Shown: positions 26,292 through 34,611 of the stretch, in pieces
Position numbering within the stretch: the stretch's first letter is position 1
Layout of the letters: every line of letters starts with the position of its first letter
Assembly: GCF_014652895.1 (NCBI RefSeq)
Contig: NZ_BMZR01000003.1
Location: 332,059 to 396,058, forward strand
Direction of reading: 5' to 3'
DNA from: Psychrobacter glaciei
Lineage (GTDB): Bacteria > Pseudomonadota > Gammaproteobacteria > Pseudomonadales > Moraxellaceae
DNA length: 64,000 nucleotides
The notes under the pieces: model-generated
Told to the model about the DNA's origin: nothing
Seen by the model: the letters and a program-made list of their open reading frames with translations, nothing else
The model's database searches: none
Position numbers and translations under genes: made by a program

Positions 26292-27647
26292 ATGAATAAT
26301 AATACTATGACCACCCATTTATCACCGAATCAATCGCTAGATACTGATTTATCAGCGCCACATTTATCAGCGCAAGAGCCTTCCATGCCAAATAAAGTTT
26401 TAAAAAGTAATGAATCATCTGATGCTAAGCAGCTAGAAACTGAAGACCGCATCAACGCAAAAACTGTGTCCAATGAAGCCCTCTCAGACGATGCTATGTC
26501 ACAAGCGTCAGAAAGTATTGTTTCAGAAGGTGCTGTCTCAAAAGATGCTGCCTCAAAAGATAGTGATATGCTCGATGACGAGATGATTGAGGACTATGAA
26601 GCCGATGAGGCTGATGAAGGGATTGATGACAGTGACGACGATGACGCTGATTATGAAGCGCCAACTATAGGCCAAGCGGTGCCAGTCATTATCGATGCCA
26701 GCTACACGGTCACCGAAGAAGAAGCTGGTCTACGTATCGATAAGCTGGCATCACTGGTGTTTACCGACTTTTCGCGTGCGCAGTTGCAAGGCTGGATCAG
26801 CGATGGTAGCTTACTGTATAACGATAGCGTGCAAAAACCAAAAATTCGAGTCAAAGTAGGTGATGTCATACATCTATCAACGACGTTGCAGCAGCATAGT
26901 GAAGATCAGCCAGAAGACATCGATATCGATGTGGTGTATGAAGACGATGATGTCTTGGTGATTAATAAGCCAGTTGGCATGGTTGTTCATCCTGGCGCTG
27001 GCAATCAGACGGGCACCTTGGTTAATGCGTTGCTATATCATTATCCACAGCAGCATCATTTGCCGCGTGCCGGTCTGGTGCATCGCATTGACAAAGACAC
27101 TTCTGGATTGTTGCTTATTGGCAAGACTAAACCTGCACAAATGGCATTGATGGATCAGCTAAAAGACAAGTCAGTCTATCGTCATTATCAGTGTGTGGTG
27201 GCAGGGGATGCGGCAAGTTTATTGCGTCATCGCCGTATCGATGCACCGATCGGTCGTCACCGTAGTCAGCGTACCAAAATGACGGTCATGACGGCAGGTC
27301 GTGAAGCAGTCACGCATTTATTAAATGTGACCGCGCTCAATGGTAATTACTGTCTGTTAGACGTGGGTCTTGAGACGGGTCGTACGCACCAGATTCGTGT
27401 GCATTTAAGTCATATCACCTATCCGATTGTAGGCGATCGCGTCTATGGCGGTCGCCGTCAACTGCGGGCAGGTCTGACAGAAGCACAGCGTCAGGCGATC
27501 AGCAACTTCCCGCGCCAAGCCCTGCATGCCTATACGTTGGGTTTTGTTCATCCGACGACAGGTGAGGATGTCGAAGTCACAACGCCAATCCCTGAAGATA
27601 TGCAGCAGCTAATGACAGTGTTAAGTGATGGCTACGATGAAGAGTAA
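26292..27647 (+). CDS. rluD: 23S rRNA pseudouridine synthase RluD
   Basis: 451 residues (E. coli 326). Residues 1-130 are an acidic Ser/Ala/Asp/Glu-rich extension (e.g. DDSDDDDADYEAP) and probably disordered. An S4 RNA-binding domain follows at about 140-200 (LRIDKLASLVFTDFSRAQLQ). The catalytic domain contains HRIDKDTSGLLLIGKT with the catalytic Asp at about residue 266 and GRTHQIRVHLSHI. It makes pseudouridines in helix 69 of 23S rRNA. The start has no obvious ribosome binding site, and another Met (residue 6) is possible. pgeF follows 102 bases later. Confidence 0.95.
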   Translation: MNNNTMTTHLSPNQSLDTDLSAPHLSAQEPSMPNKVLKSNESSDAKQLETEDRINAKTVSNEALSDDAMSQASESIVSEGAVSKDAASKDSDMLDDEMIEDYEADEADEGIDDSDDDDADYEAPTIGQAVPVIIDASYTVTEEEAGLRIDKLASLVFTDFSRAQLQGWISDGSLLYNDSVQKPKIRVKVGDVIHLSTTLQQHSEDQPEDIDIDVVYEDDDVLVINKPVGMVVHPGAGNQTGTLVNALLYHYPQQHHLPRAGLVHRIDKDTSGLLLIGKTKPAQMALMDQLKDKSVYRHYQCVVAGDAASLLRHRRIDAPIGRHRSQRTKMTVMTAGREAVTHLLNVTALNGNYCLLDVGLETGRTHQIRVHLSHITYPIVGDRVYGGRRQLRAGLTEAQRQAISNFPRQALHAYTLGFVHPTTGEDVEVTTPIPEDMQQLMTVLSDGYDEE

Positions 27648-27749
27648 CCGTTCTGTGTAAGCAGTGTAAATACGCTTATAATAGACAGATAACAGCAGTA
27701 AATAGCTATCAGTGACGTAAAGACGACTCATTAAGACGGTAAATCAGCC

Positions 27750-28736
27750 ATGACTCATAAGCTTCCTATGACATTACTAGCGCAGCTAGAGGATGTGGCG
27801 GTTTTTCAGACAGCCGCATTCACCAATAAGGATGAATGCGAGGCTGATATAACCAGCCAGCTGAGACAAGCGGATTATGGCACGCTCAATTTAGGCTTGC
27901 ACGTCAATGATAGCGCTGCCGAGGTCTTAGACAATCGCATGCGGCTTCTGACGGCGATGAATGAGCAGTTTACTAGCTTGCCATCAATCAGCGCGCGATA
28001 TACGCCTATTAAAAGACTGCATTGGGTCAATCAAGTGCATGGCAATCGCATTCATGATACTGACGCCACAGCGCTAAGTATGCGACCGGTGGCGGCTGAT
28101 GCTATGTTGAGCCAGCAAGCAGGGGTGGGTCTAGCGATAATGACTGCTGATTGTGTGCCTATCGTTCTATACCAACCAGCCAGTGGCAAAATTGCCGCTA
28201 TTCACGCGGGTTGGCAAGGGTTGGCATGTGGCGTCATCAAAGCAACGACTGAGTGTTTTACTGATTCAGGGCAAATCATGGCATGGATTGGTGTCTGTAT
28301 CAGCCAACAAAATTATGAAGTAGGCAGTCAAGTTCGCGATAAGCTGCTGGCAGGGTGTATAGACAGTCAGTCATTGACGTCAGCCAGTATTGAAAAATTT
28401 GATGAGCGCTACGTGATGGCTTCTAAGAATCAGATCGCTGATGACAGTCGTACTGATATGAGTAAAGAGTTAAATATTGATCCTCGATACTTACATAAGT
28501 CAGTTGATAAACTATCAAATTACGCTAAAGTAAACACGGATAAAATTAAGCTGAACTTACCAAGACTTGCTGCTGATCAGTTAAGCACTGCTGGTGTAAT
28601 ATTGTGCAACGAGTCACCTATAGACTGTAGCTATGCCGATGCTCGTTATTACTCTTATCGACGTCAGACGCATTTACGGCAGCCAGCGACAGGACGGATG
28701 GCACTGGTGATTGCGCGCCGCTCTGCTACCCAGTAA
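27750..28736 (+). CDS. pgeF: Peptidoglycan editing factor PgeF / laccase-domain protein (YfiH)
   Basis: 328 residues, longer than the usual about 245. Core motifs of the Cu-oxidoreductase/YfiH family are present: WVNQVHGNRIHD, MTADCVPIVLY and IAAIHAGWQGLACGVI (His, Cys and His zinc ligands), and AWIGVCISQQNYEVG. Members act as purine-nucleoside phosphorylases/deaminases and, in E. coli, remove peptidoglycan precursor errors. The extra length is an insertion at about residues 215-275 (Lys/Asp/Asn-rich) before the C-terminal SYRRQTHLRQPATGRMA. It follows rluD as in E. coli. Confidence 0.92.
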   Translation: MTHKLPMTLLAQLEDVAVFQTAAFTNKDECEADITSQLRQADYGTLNLGLHVNDSAAEVLDNRMRLLTAMNEQFTSLPSISARYTPIKRLHWVNQVHGNRIHDTDATALSMRPVAADAMLSQQAGVGLAIMTADCVPIVLYQPASGKIAAIHAGWQGLACGVIKATTECFTDSGQIMAWIGVCISQQNYEVGSQVRDKLLAGCIDSQSLTSASIEKFDERYVMASKNQIADDSRTDMSKELNIDPRYLHKSVDKLSNYAKVNTDKIKLNLPRLAADQLSTAGVILCNESPIDCSYADARYYSYRRQTHLRQPATGRMALVIARRSATQ

Positions 28737-28825
28737 GAATAAACCTACCGGACACTGGTAGATACTAAGTGCCCTGAATCCGTTTTATTTCTATTCAATT
28801 ATTTATAGCTATTATTAGAGTTTGT

Positions 28826-29443
28826 ATGAATACATCTGCCACAGCATCTTTGACATCTACACTGACTGACAACAAGCAAAGTGTATCGATTGCCGTCATC
28901 TATCATAGCAACTACGGTCATACCAAGCGTGTGGCTGAAGCAATCGTCATGGGGGCGCACCAGCAACTTCCAGAAGCGCAGGCAAAAGCCGTCGATGTTC
29001 ACGATGTCGACTGGGATTTTTTAGATCAGGCAGATTTGCTCGTTTTTGGTAGTGCCGTCTATATGGGCAGCGTGACTGCTGAATTTAAGACTTTTATGGA
29101 TGAGACCTCAAAGCGCTGGTATCACAGAAAATGGGAAGGCAAGTGGGCAGCCGCTTTTGCCAACTCGGGTGGACTGAGTGGTGATAAACTTGCTGTGCTA
29201 CAGCAGATTTCTCTATATGCCATGCAGCATGGTATGAATTGGATCGGCTTACCATTAATGCCGACAGGTCATGAGGCTCATGACTTGAACCGTCTATCTA
29301 GCTTTTTAGGATTAATGACGCAATCCCTTGATGGTCCACCTGAAGAGACCCCAGGGAAAGGCGATATCGATACAGCTATTTGGTTCGGTGATCATTTGGC
29401 TAAGACTATCATAAAGCATCAACCAGCCACATCAACTTGCTAA
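28826..29443 (+). CDS. Flavodoxin-like NAD(P)H quinone oxidoreductase (WrbA-like)
   Basis: 205 residues. It has a flavodoxin fold with the FMN phosphate loop YHSNYGHTKRVAEAI (about residues 28-42), FGSAVYMGSVTAEFKTFMDE (isoalloxazine contact) and AAAFANSGGLSGDKLAVL. Such proteins reduce quinones by two electrons in the cytoplasm. It resembles WrbA but is not clearly orthologous to E. coli WrbA, so no symbol is assigned. AGAG lies before the start. No terminator directly follows; the hairpin at 29618-29653 is shared with the small minus-strand gene. Confidence 0.88.
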   Translation: MNTSATASLTSTLTDNKQSVSIAVIYHSNYGHTKRVAEAIVMGAHQQLPEAQAKAVDVHDVDWDFLDQADLLVFGSAVYMGSVTAEFKTFMDETSKRWYHRKWEGKWAAAFANSGGLSGDKLAVLQQISLYAMQHGMNWIGLPLMPTGHEAHDLNRLSSFLGLMTQSLDGPPEETPGKGDIDTAIWFGDHLAKTIIKHQPATSTC

Positions 29444-29617
29444 AGTACGATTATGATATGGTCAATCCCATATAAATTAGATACGGTGTCAGGCTCGCTT
29501 AGTCTACTATTTGTAGTACTTTCACTCGCCTTCTTTGTATCCAAATTATATTGAACCGACTATAAAGCGTGCTGATAATGTCAATATTATTAGACCTTAG
29601 CATTTAGTAAGTAAACC

Positions 29618-29653
29618 AAAAAAGCAGATATCAATTTGATATCTGCTTTTTTT
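29618..29653. terminator. Bidirectional terminator
   Basis: Perfect AGCAGATATCAA / TTGATATCTGCT stem with A- and T-tracts on either side, between the WrbA-like gene and the small lipoprotein gene on the minus strand. Confidence 0.88.
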
Positions 29654-29669
29654 ATTGTCATGAGTAAAG

Positions 29670-29795
29670 CTATTTATCAATGACCTTGGTTGACAACGCC
29701 GTAACAGGAATAGGACTGTCGAAAAATTGAAAAGATTGGCATGCGGTTAATAGCATCGTCGCCGAAAGTATATAAGTCATAATGAAGAGTTTCAT
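29670..29795 (-). CDS. Very small lipoprotein (41 residues)
   Basis: A complete short frame from the ATG at 29795 to a TAG at 29672-29670. The protein begins MKLFIMTYILSATMLLTACQ: two-residue basic start, hydrophobic core and a perfect lipobox LTAC at residues 16-19, leaving a mature lipidated peptide of 23 residues that includes SPIPVTALSTK. A strong terminator lies 17 bases after the stop on the same strand, which supports a real transcript. The ribosome binding site is weak (TGAGATA). Function unknown; it resembles other tiny Moraxellaceae lipoproteins such as the one at 46427 only in architecture. Confidence 0.6.
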   Translation of the reverse strand: MKLFIMTYILSATMLLTACQSFQFFDSPIPVTALSTKVIDK

Positions 29796-30434
29796 AGGGA
29801 TATCTCAGGACACAGTTGGCATTGTTAAAACAGCGTTCATCATAAACAAATTACCGTGTTATACAACGGCTAATGCCATACATATAGTAAATACTAGGGA
29901 AAGCAGGGACAGTATGCTGATTCTGTACTGTGTATGTATTATGTACAGTGGAAATTAAAAATAACAGCTAAATTATGCGTTCATTAAGTTTTTTTTAACT
30001 GGTTCGTCACTAGAAAAAAATGAATTGAGCGATTCATAATGATGAGTAGTTGTTTTTCATCAGTATTTTAAAACATCAGTAATAATAATATAAAAAAATA
30101 TATTAATTAATTAAAAACTCAGTGCTGATTATAGGAACTTTTATTTTTGTAAAAAAATAGGAGGATTAAGTTACTAATCGAACAATTTTAGCAAAATAGT
30201 TTTACCTTAGTAAGGAGGACAGACATTCTACGGTAACTAAGCTTGATAATTGCCTTATGAATAATAAAGAAAAATTCGTTATCGACTTTTAATATTTATT
30301 ACGAAGAACACACAGCAAAAGTATAGATAAATAGTGGAAGACTTGGATTTTTTGAATGTAGATACGGTTGAATAATCACTGTCACGAATTAAAAATACTT
30401 AAAACACCCTAGGTGCCAGCTATATGAGGATATT
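29796..30434. other. AT-rich control region upstream of the periplasmic redox module
   Basis: 639 bases, strongly AT-rich, with no credible ORF. A good ribosome-binding-like TAAGGAGG stands at about 30210-30217 but no start codon and frame follow. The promoters for the divergent small lipoprotein and for the cytochrome gene must lie here; the immediate AGGA before 30435 is the cytochrome's binding site. Confidence 0.45.
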
Positions 30435-31919
30435 ATGAAGCCACTTTCTATGATGTTATCGATGCTCGTCATTGGTATGACCTCCAACGCTGCGATGGCT
30501 GAAGGTGCAAGCAGCGTTAATACAAGCCTAGCCAATGCCAGTTTACCTAATACTAGTTTACCTAATACTAGTTTACCTAATATTAGCCCTGCCAATAGCG
30601 AGCTTGTCAATCGCGGTGCCTACATTGCCCGTGCGGCCGATTGCATGGCATGTCATGGTGAGGACTATACCGGTGGGACACCAATCGAGACCCCAATGGG
30701 GGAGATTTACTCCACCAATATTACGCCATCCAAACGTTACGGTATCGGCGACTATACCGAAGCGGATTTAAAGAATGCGCTGCAAAAAGGTCGTGCGCCT
30801 AATCATATGCTTTATCCTGCCATGCCATACCCTTCTTATAGTGGTATGAAAGAAGAAGATATCAGTGCGTTGTTTGCTTATTTACAAACAGTACCAGCGG
30901 TTGAAGAAGCTCCTAAAGAAAAAACAGACTTGCCATTTCCTTTTAATATTCGCAGTTTAATGATTGGCTGGAATTTGCTCAACGTACCGTCTACTGAAAA
31001 GCGCGACGGACTGAACGAGACCCAAAAACGCGGTGAATATCTGGTCAATAATCTGGAGCACTGCGGTACTTGTCATACTCCGCGTAATAGTACGATGGGT
31101 TTTGATAAGAGTATGTACTTATCTGGTGCCCAGCTCGGTCATTGGCATGCACCAAATATTACGCCTGATGAGTCGAGCGGTATCGGCAGCTGGAGTGAGC
31201 AGGATATCGTCACTTATCTGCGTACGGGTGAGCTTGATCAACGTGCTTACGCTGGTGGTCCCATGGGCGAGGCAGTTGCACATAGTACGCGCTACTTAAA
31301 AAACGAAGACTTGAGTGCCATTGCTTCTTATCTGAAGGCAGTACCTGCTGTCCAGACCGACGATAAAGTGTCTGCGGTAGATGTGTCGCGCCTACCAACG
31401 CCAATCAACGAATCTATCACTCATGATCTACTGGCGCAAAAAGAATATTTGAAACAGGCAAAAGCTAAAGTAGGTAATGGCAGTAATTCCCCCGAATCAT
31501 TATATTTAGCCACCTGTGGTAGTTGTCATGGGGTTGACGGTTATGGTCAGCCTGATGCACGTTATGCCCCTATCGTCGGCCTGAGTAGTATCCGCCGCGA
31601 AAGACCTGATGCGCTGGTCAATATGATTCTTCATGGGGTAGCAGGGGCAACCAATACGTCGCCCATCATGCCAGGATTTTCAGACGAATTAAATAGCGAG
31701 CAAATCGCTGGTATTACCAATTACGTACGGGTGAATTTTGGTGGTCTTACCAGCAGCGACGTGAATGCCAGCGATGTCGATCGTATCGCAAATACTGGCG
31801 TTGATAAGCCTTTCTTGATTAAGTACGCAGGCTTACTGGCGATAATCGGTATTATCGTCGCGATTGCTATTATTATGTTTATCATCCGCGCCATCTTACG
31901 CTCTAGACGCCGCGCTTAG
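30435..31919 (+). CDS. Triheme membrane-anchored cytochrome c
   Basis: 494 residues. The signal peptide (about 1-23) ends AMAEG. Three c-type heme sites CxxCH are present: CMACH (about residue 70), CGTCH (about 210) and CGSCH (about 360), each in its own cytochrome c domain. A transmembrane helix (about 463-487) followed by Arg-rich RSRRRA anchors the C-terminus in the inner membrane. The layout matches the triheme subunits that pass electrons from periplasmic alcohol, aldehyde or gluconate dehydrogenases to quinone. The partner here is presumably the FAD oxidase at 32126. A linker between the signal and first heme contains a 15-base repeat (30540-30584). TGAGGATATT provides the binding site. 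Confidence 0.93.
   Translation: MKPLSMMLSMLVIGMTSNAAMAEGASSVNTSLANASLPNTSLPNTSLPNISPANSELVNRGAYIARAADCMACHGEDYTGGTPIETPMGEIYSTNITPSKRYGIGDYTEADLKNALQKGRAPNHMLYPAMPYPSYSGMKEEDISALFAYLQTVPAVEEAPKEKTDLPFPFNIRSLMIGWNLLNVPSTEKRDGLNETQKRGEYLVNNLEHCGTCHTPRNSTMGFDKSMYLSGAQLGHWHAPNITPDESSGIGSWSEQDIVTYLRTGELDQRAYAGGPMGEAVAHSTRYLKNEDLSAIASYLKAVPAVQTDDKVSAVDVSRLPTPINESITHDLLAQKEYLKQAKAKVGNGSNSPESLYLATCGSCHGVDGYGQPDARYAPIVGLSSIRRERPDALVNMILHGVAGATNTSPIMPGFSDELNSEQIAGITNYVRVNFGGLTSSDVNASDVDRIANTGVDKPFLIKYAGLLAIIGIIVAIAIIMFIIRAILRSRRRA
30540..30584 (+). repeat. In-frame 15-base tandem repeat in cytochrome gene
   Basis: AGTTTACCTAATACT occurs three times in a row (the last with one change), coding Ser-Leu-Pro-Asn-Thr units in the linker after the signal peptide. 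Copy-number change would alter the linker length without breaking the frame. Confidence 0.9.
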
Positions 31920-32125
31920 TTTGACTCTATTTAGATAAATGGTCGAATAAAGAACTTATAAAGGCGTTTTAGACGCTGATTACAGTAAGAGAATTAAGGT
32001 TAAAACGGTAATGCATTAAGGCTTGGTAAGATAAAGGTTCGATATAAACTGAGCCGATAATAAAAGCAAAATGCCAAAGACGATTGCCTACCGTTATACA
32101 TGACGTCTACTTTAAGGACATTATT

Positions 32126-33727
32126 ATGAAAGACATGCTTCAATCACCAACGCGGCGCCAACTGCTCTCGATGATTGGTAAAACCGCAGGCGCGACAGCG
32201 ATGTATCAGGCAATGACGACGTTAGGATTTGCGTCAGAGTCGAGTTTTAAAGAGACCATGGATCTTAAAGGTGCACCTCCGGGCGCTAGTATCGTCATTC
32301 TTGGTGCGGGTCTTGGCGGACTGACCGCGGCTTATGAGTTACGCAAAGCGGGCTACGATGTGAAAGTGCTCGAATATCAAAATCGTGGCGGCGGTCGTAG
32401 CTGGACATTGAACAGCGGTGATAAATATACCGAGCTTGGCGGTGAAGAAGTCACTTGCGATTTTGAAGAGGGCAATTATTTTAATGGTGGGCCGTGGCGT
32501 TTACCAAGCCATCATTATGCCATCTTCCATTATTGCAAACAGTTTGGTGTTGAGATGCAGCCCTTTATCCAAACCAATGATCGCGCTTATTTGCATCGTA
32601 CTGATCATTTCAATGGTGTACCTCAGCGTTTGGGTGATGTGAAAAACGACATCCAAGGTCATGTCGCGGAGCTGCTATCAAAGTCAGTCAACGTCGGTGG
32701 TCTTGATCGTTCGGTCAATACTGAGGACAAAGAAAAGCTATTAGAAGGTTTAAAAGGCTGGGGTGTGCTGGATAAAGATTATCGCTATCGCGCCAGTAAT
32801 GAAACCAGTAAACATCGTGGCTTTAGTGTCTTTCCCGGCGGTGGCTTGATGCCCGATGCGACACCATCAAAACCTTTGCCAATCAGTGAGATATTGGATT
32901 CGGGTATGTGGGCAGATATTTATGGCAACCATATGACTTATGCTCATCAACCGACGATGTTTCAGCCAGTAGGCGGCATGGGGAAAATTGGTGATGCGTT
33001 CACCCGTGAATGCCGCGATATGATTGAGTTTAATGCAAAGGTCACTAAAATTCATCAAGATGACAGTGGCGTCACCGTCGATTATGTAGACAGCAACAGT
33101 CCAGATGGTGCTACCAAGACCATTCGTGCAGATTGGTGCGTGTGCAATATTCCGCTAACGGTGCTGACGCAGATTGATATCAATGTCTCAAAACCGATGA
33201 AGCAGGCGATGGCCGCTGTGCCTTACGAAACCTCTTATAAAGTTGGTCTAGAGTTCAACCGTCGCTTTTGGGAAGAGGATGAGTGGATATTTGGTGGTCT
33301 GACTTATACCGATATGCCCATTGCGCAAATTGCCTATCCGTCACAAAATATGTTCAAAGACGGTACGGGCGTGTTACTCGGCGCGTATGGTTATGGTCCT
33401 ACGTCTTATAAGTTTAATACCTTAACGCCACAAGAACGTATTAATGTCGCGCTTGCTTATGGTAAATACATCCATCCTCAGTATCCAAAAGAATTCCGCG
33501 CAGGGACATCAGTTGTCTGGCACCGTATCCCATGGACGCTTGGCTGTTATGGGATTTGGAATGAGTCGACCCGTCGTCAGCATTACGACACTTTGTGCAG
33601 TATTGATAATCGTATTGTGCTGGCGGGCGAGCATTGCTCACACATTCCGGCATGGCAAGAAGGCGCTATTTTATCTGGTATGGATGCCGCGAAGCGCCTA
33701 CATAAAAAAGCAAAAATGCTTGTTTAA
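32126..33727 (+). CDS. Tat-exported FAD-dependent amine oxidase / dehydrogenase
   Basis: 533 residues from the ATG at 32126, preceded by TAAGGA; an upstream frame from 32084 is not needed. The N-terminus carries a twin-arginine signal (PTRRQLLSMIGKTAGATAM, Arg10-Arg11). The FAD Rossmann motif VILGAGLGGLTAAYELRKAG follows at about residue 57, then YQNRGGGRSWTL, and the C-terminal FAD-binding EHCSHIPAWQEGAILSGMDA. This is the flavin monoamine oxidase family. Export plus a cytochrome c gene on each side suggests a periplasmic amine dehydrogenase that passes electrons to cytochrome c, as is known for nicotine oxidoreductase NicA2. Its substrate cannot be read from the sequence. Confidence 0.9.
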   Translation: MKDMLQSPTRRQLLSMIGKTAGATAMYQAMTTLGFASESSFKETMDLKGAPPGASIVILGAGLGGLTAAYELRKAGYDVKVLEYQNRGGGRSWTLNSGDKYTELGGEEVTCDFEEGNYFNGGPWRLPSHHYAIFHYCKQFGVEMQPFIQTNDRAYLHRTDHFNGVPQRLGDVKNDIQGHVAELLSKSVNVGGLDRSVNTEDKEKLLEGLKGWGVLDKDYRYRASNETSKHRGFSVFPGGGLMPDATPSKPLPISEILDSGMWADIYGNHMTYAHQPTMFQPVGGMGKIGDAFTRECRDMIEFNAKVTKIHQDDSGVTVDYVDSNSPDGATKTIRADWCVCNIPLTVLTQIDINVSKPMKQAMAAVPYETSYKVGLEFNRRFWEEDEWIFGGLTYTDMPIAQIAYPSQNMFKDGTGVLLGAYGYGPTSYKFNTLTPQERINVALAYGKYIHPQYPKEFRAGTSVVWHRIPWTLGCYGIWNESTRRQHYDTLCSIDNRIVLAGEHCSHIPAWQEGAILSGMDAAKRLHKKAKMLV

Positions 33728-33771
33728 TAACGCTTGGTTAATATGAGTAACTACAAAATTCAGAGGCTATC

Positions 33772-34449
33772 ATGGACAATGCAATCGTGAAAAAGGCAAT
33801 CTTGAAGAAAAAAGTCATGAAAGACATGACACCCAAATTGCTGACGGTGATGCTGCTGAGTGGGATAAGCAGTGCAGCACTGTTAGGCTGTAGTCAACAG
33901 TCAGATGATGAAGTGACGGTTTCCAGTGTGCAAGATCAGGATTCCCTAACAACCAATGACTATCAAGAAAGCCGAAATACGGGTGCGTGGGGCGGTGTTT
34001 ATATGAGCCGTGAGGAGCTTAATGCACCTCCTATCAATATTGTCGACGACAGCTCATTGCCCAATATGGAAGATGACCCAAGTATTACTAAGTGGGACGC
34101 AAAGTTTGAAGGCACAAATGGGTTTGTGACGACAGATGGCAAAAAGCTGTATCACGACTCTTGCGCGGCGTGTCATATGCACAAAGGCGAGGGTGCTGAT
34201 GGCGCAGGCTACTACCCACCACTGGCGAATAACAGTAAGATGCAATCAAAGTATTACATCATTGATATCTTGATTAATGGCTTTCGAGGTATGCCGTCAT
34301 TCCATGGGATGATGAACGATGCGCAGATGGCTGCGGTTACTCAATATGTGGTCAGTGACCTAAATGGTTTTACCGATACCGTTACCGCTGAAGATGTGGC
34401 AAAATTGCGGCATCCCAATCCATCAGCGGGTGATCCAAGTGATGAATAA
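33772..34449 (+). CDS. Monoheme cytochrome c lipoprotein
   Basis: 225 residues. GAGGCT lies 4 bases before the ATG; later Met residues (16, 19) are alternative starts. The signal ends SAALLGC with Cys40 as lipid anchor. A single cytochrome c domain at about 115-210 has CAACH (residues 131-135) and a likely axial Met in GFRGMPSFHGMM. It follows the amine oxidase by 44 bases, and all three genes of the module point the same way. It is inferred to be the direct electron acceptor of the oxidase, relaying to the triheme cytochrome. A terminator is found at 34532-34567. Confidence 0.9.
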   Translation: MDNAIVKKAILKKKVMKDMTPKLLTVMLLSGISSAALLGCSQQSDDEVTVSSVQDQDSLTTNDYQESRNTGAWGGVYMSREELNAPPINIVDDSSLPNMEDDPSITKWDAKFEGTNGFVTTDGKKLYHDSCAACHMHKGEGADGAGYYPPLANNSKMQSKYYIIDILINGFRGMPSFHGMMNDAQMAAVTQYVVSDLNGFTDTVTAEDVAKLRHPNPSAGDPSDE

Positions 34450-34531
34450 CACTATTATTTAAATTCTTAGCTAATAGTTTTTTAAGCGAAAATGGTTCGT
34501 ACAAAAATGACTTAACCATTCTCTGCAACAT

Positions 34532-34567
34532 AAAAAAGCGCCTAATTATTTATTAGGCGCTTTTTTA
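34532..34567. terminator. Bidirectional terminator between cytochrome gene and tolB
   Basis: AAAAAAGCGCCTAAT / ATTAGGCGCTTTTTT with a short AT loop; suitable for both converging genes. Confidence 0.92.
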
Positions 34568-34611
34568 TAGGCAAGGCTTAATGGATTAAGAAAGATAATG
34601 AGCGAGAGGGT

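Noticed and set aside
30205..30240. Strong TAAGGAGG upstream of the cytochrome operon, suggesting a leader peptide
   Set aside because: No ATG, GTG or TTG with an open frame follows at a suitable distance.
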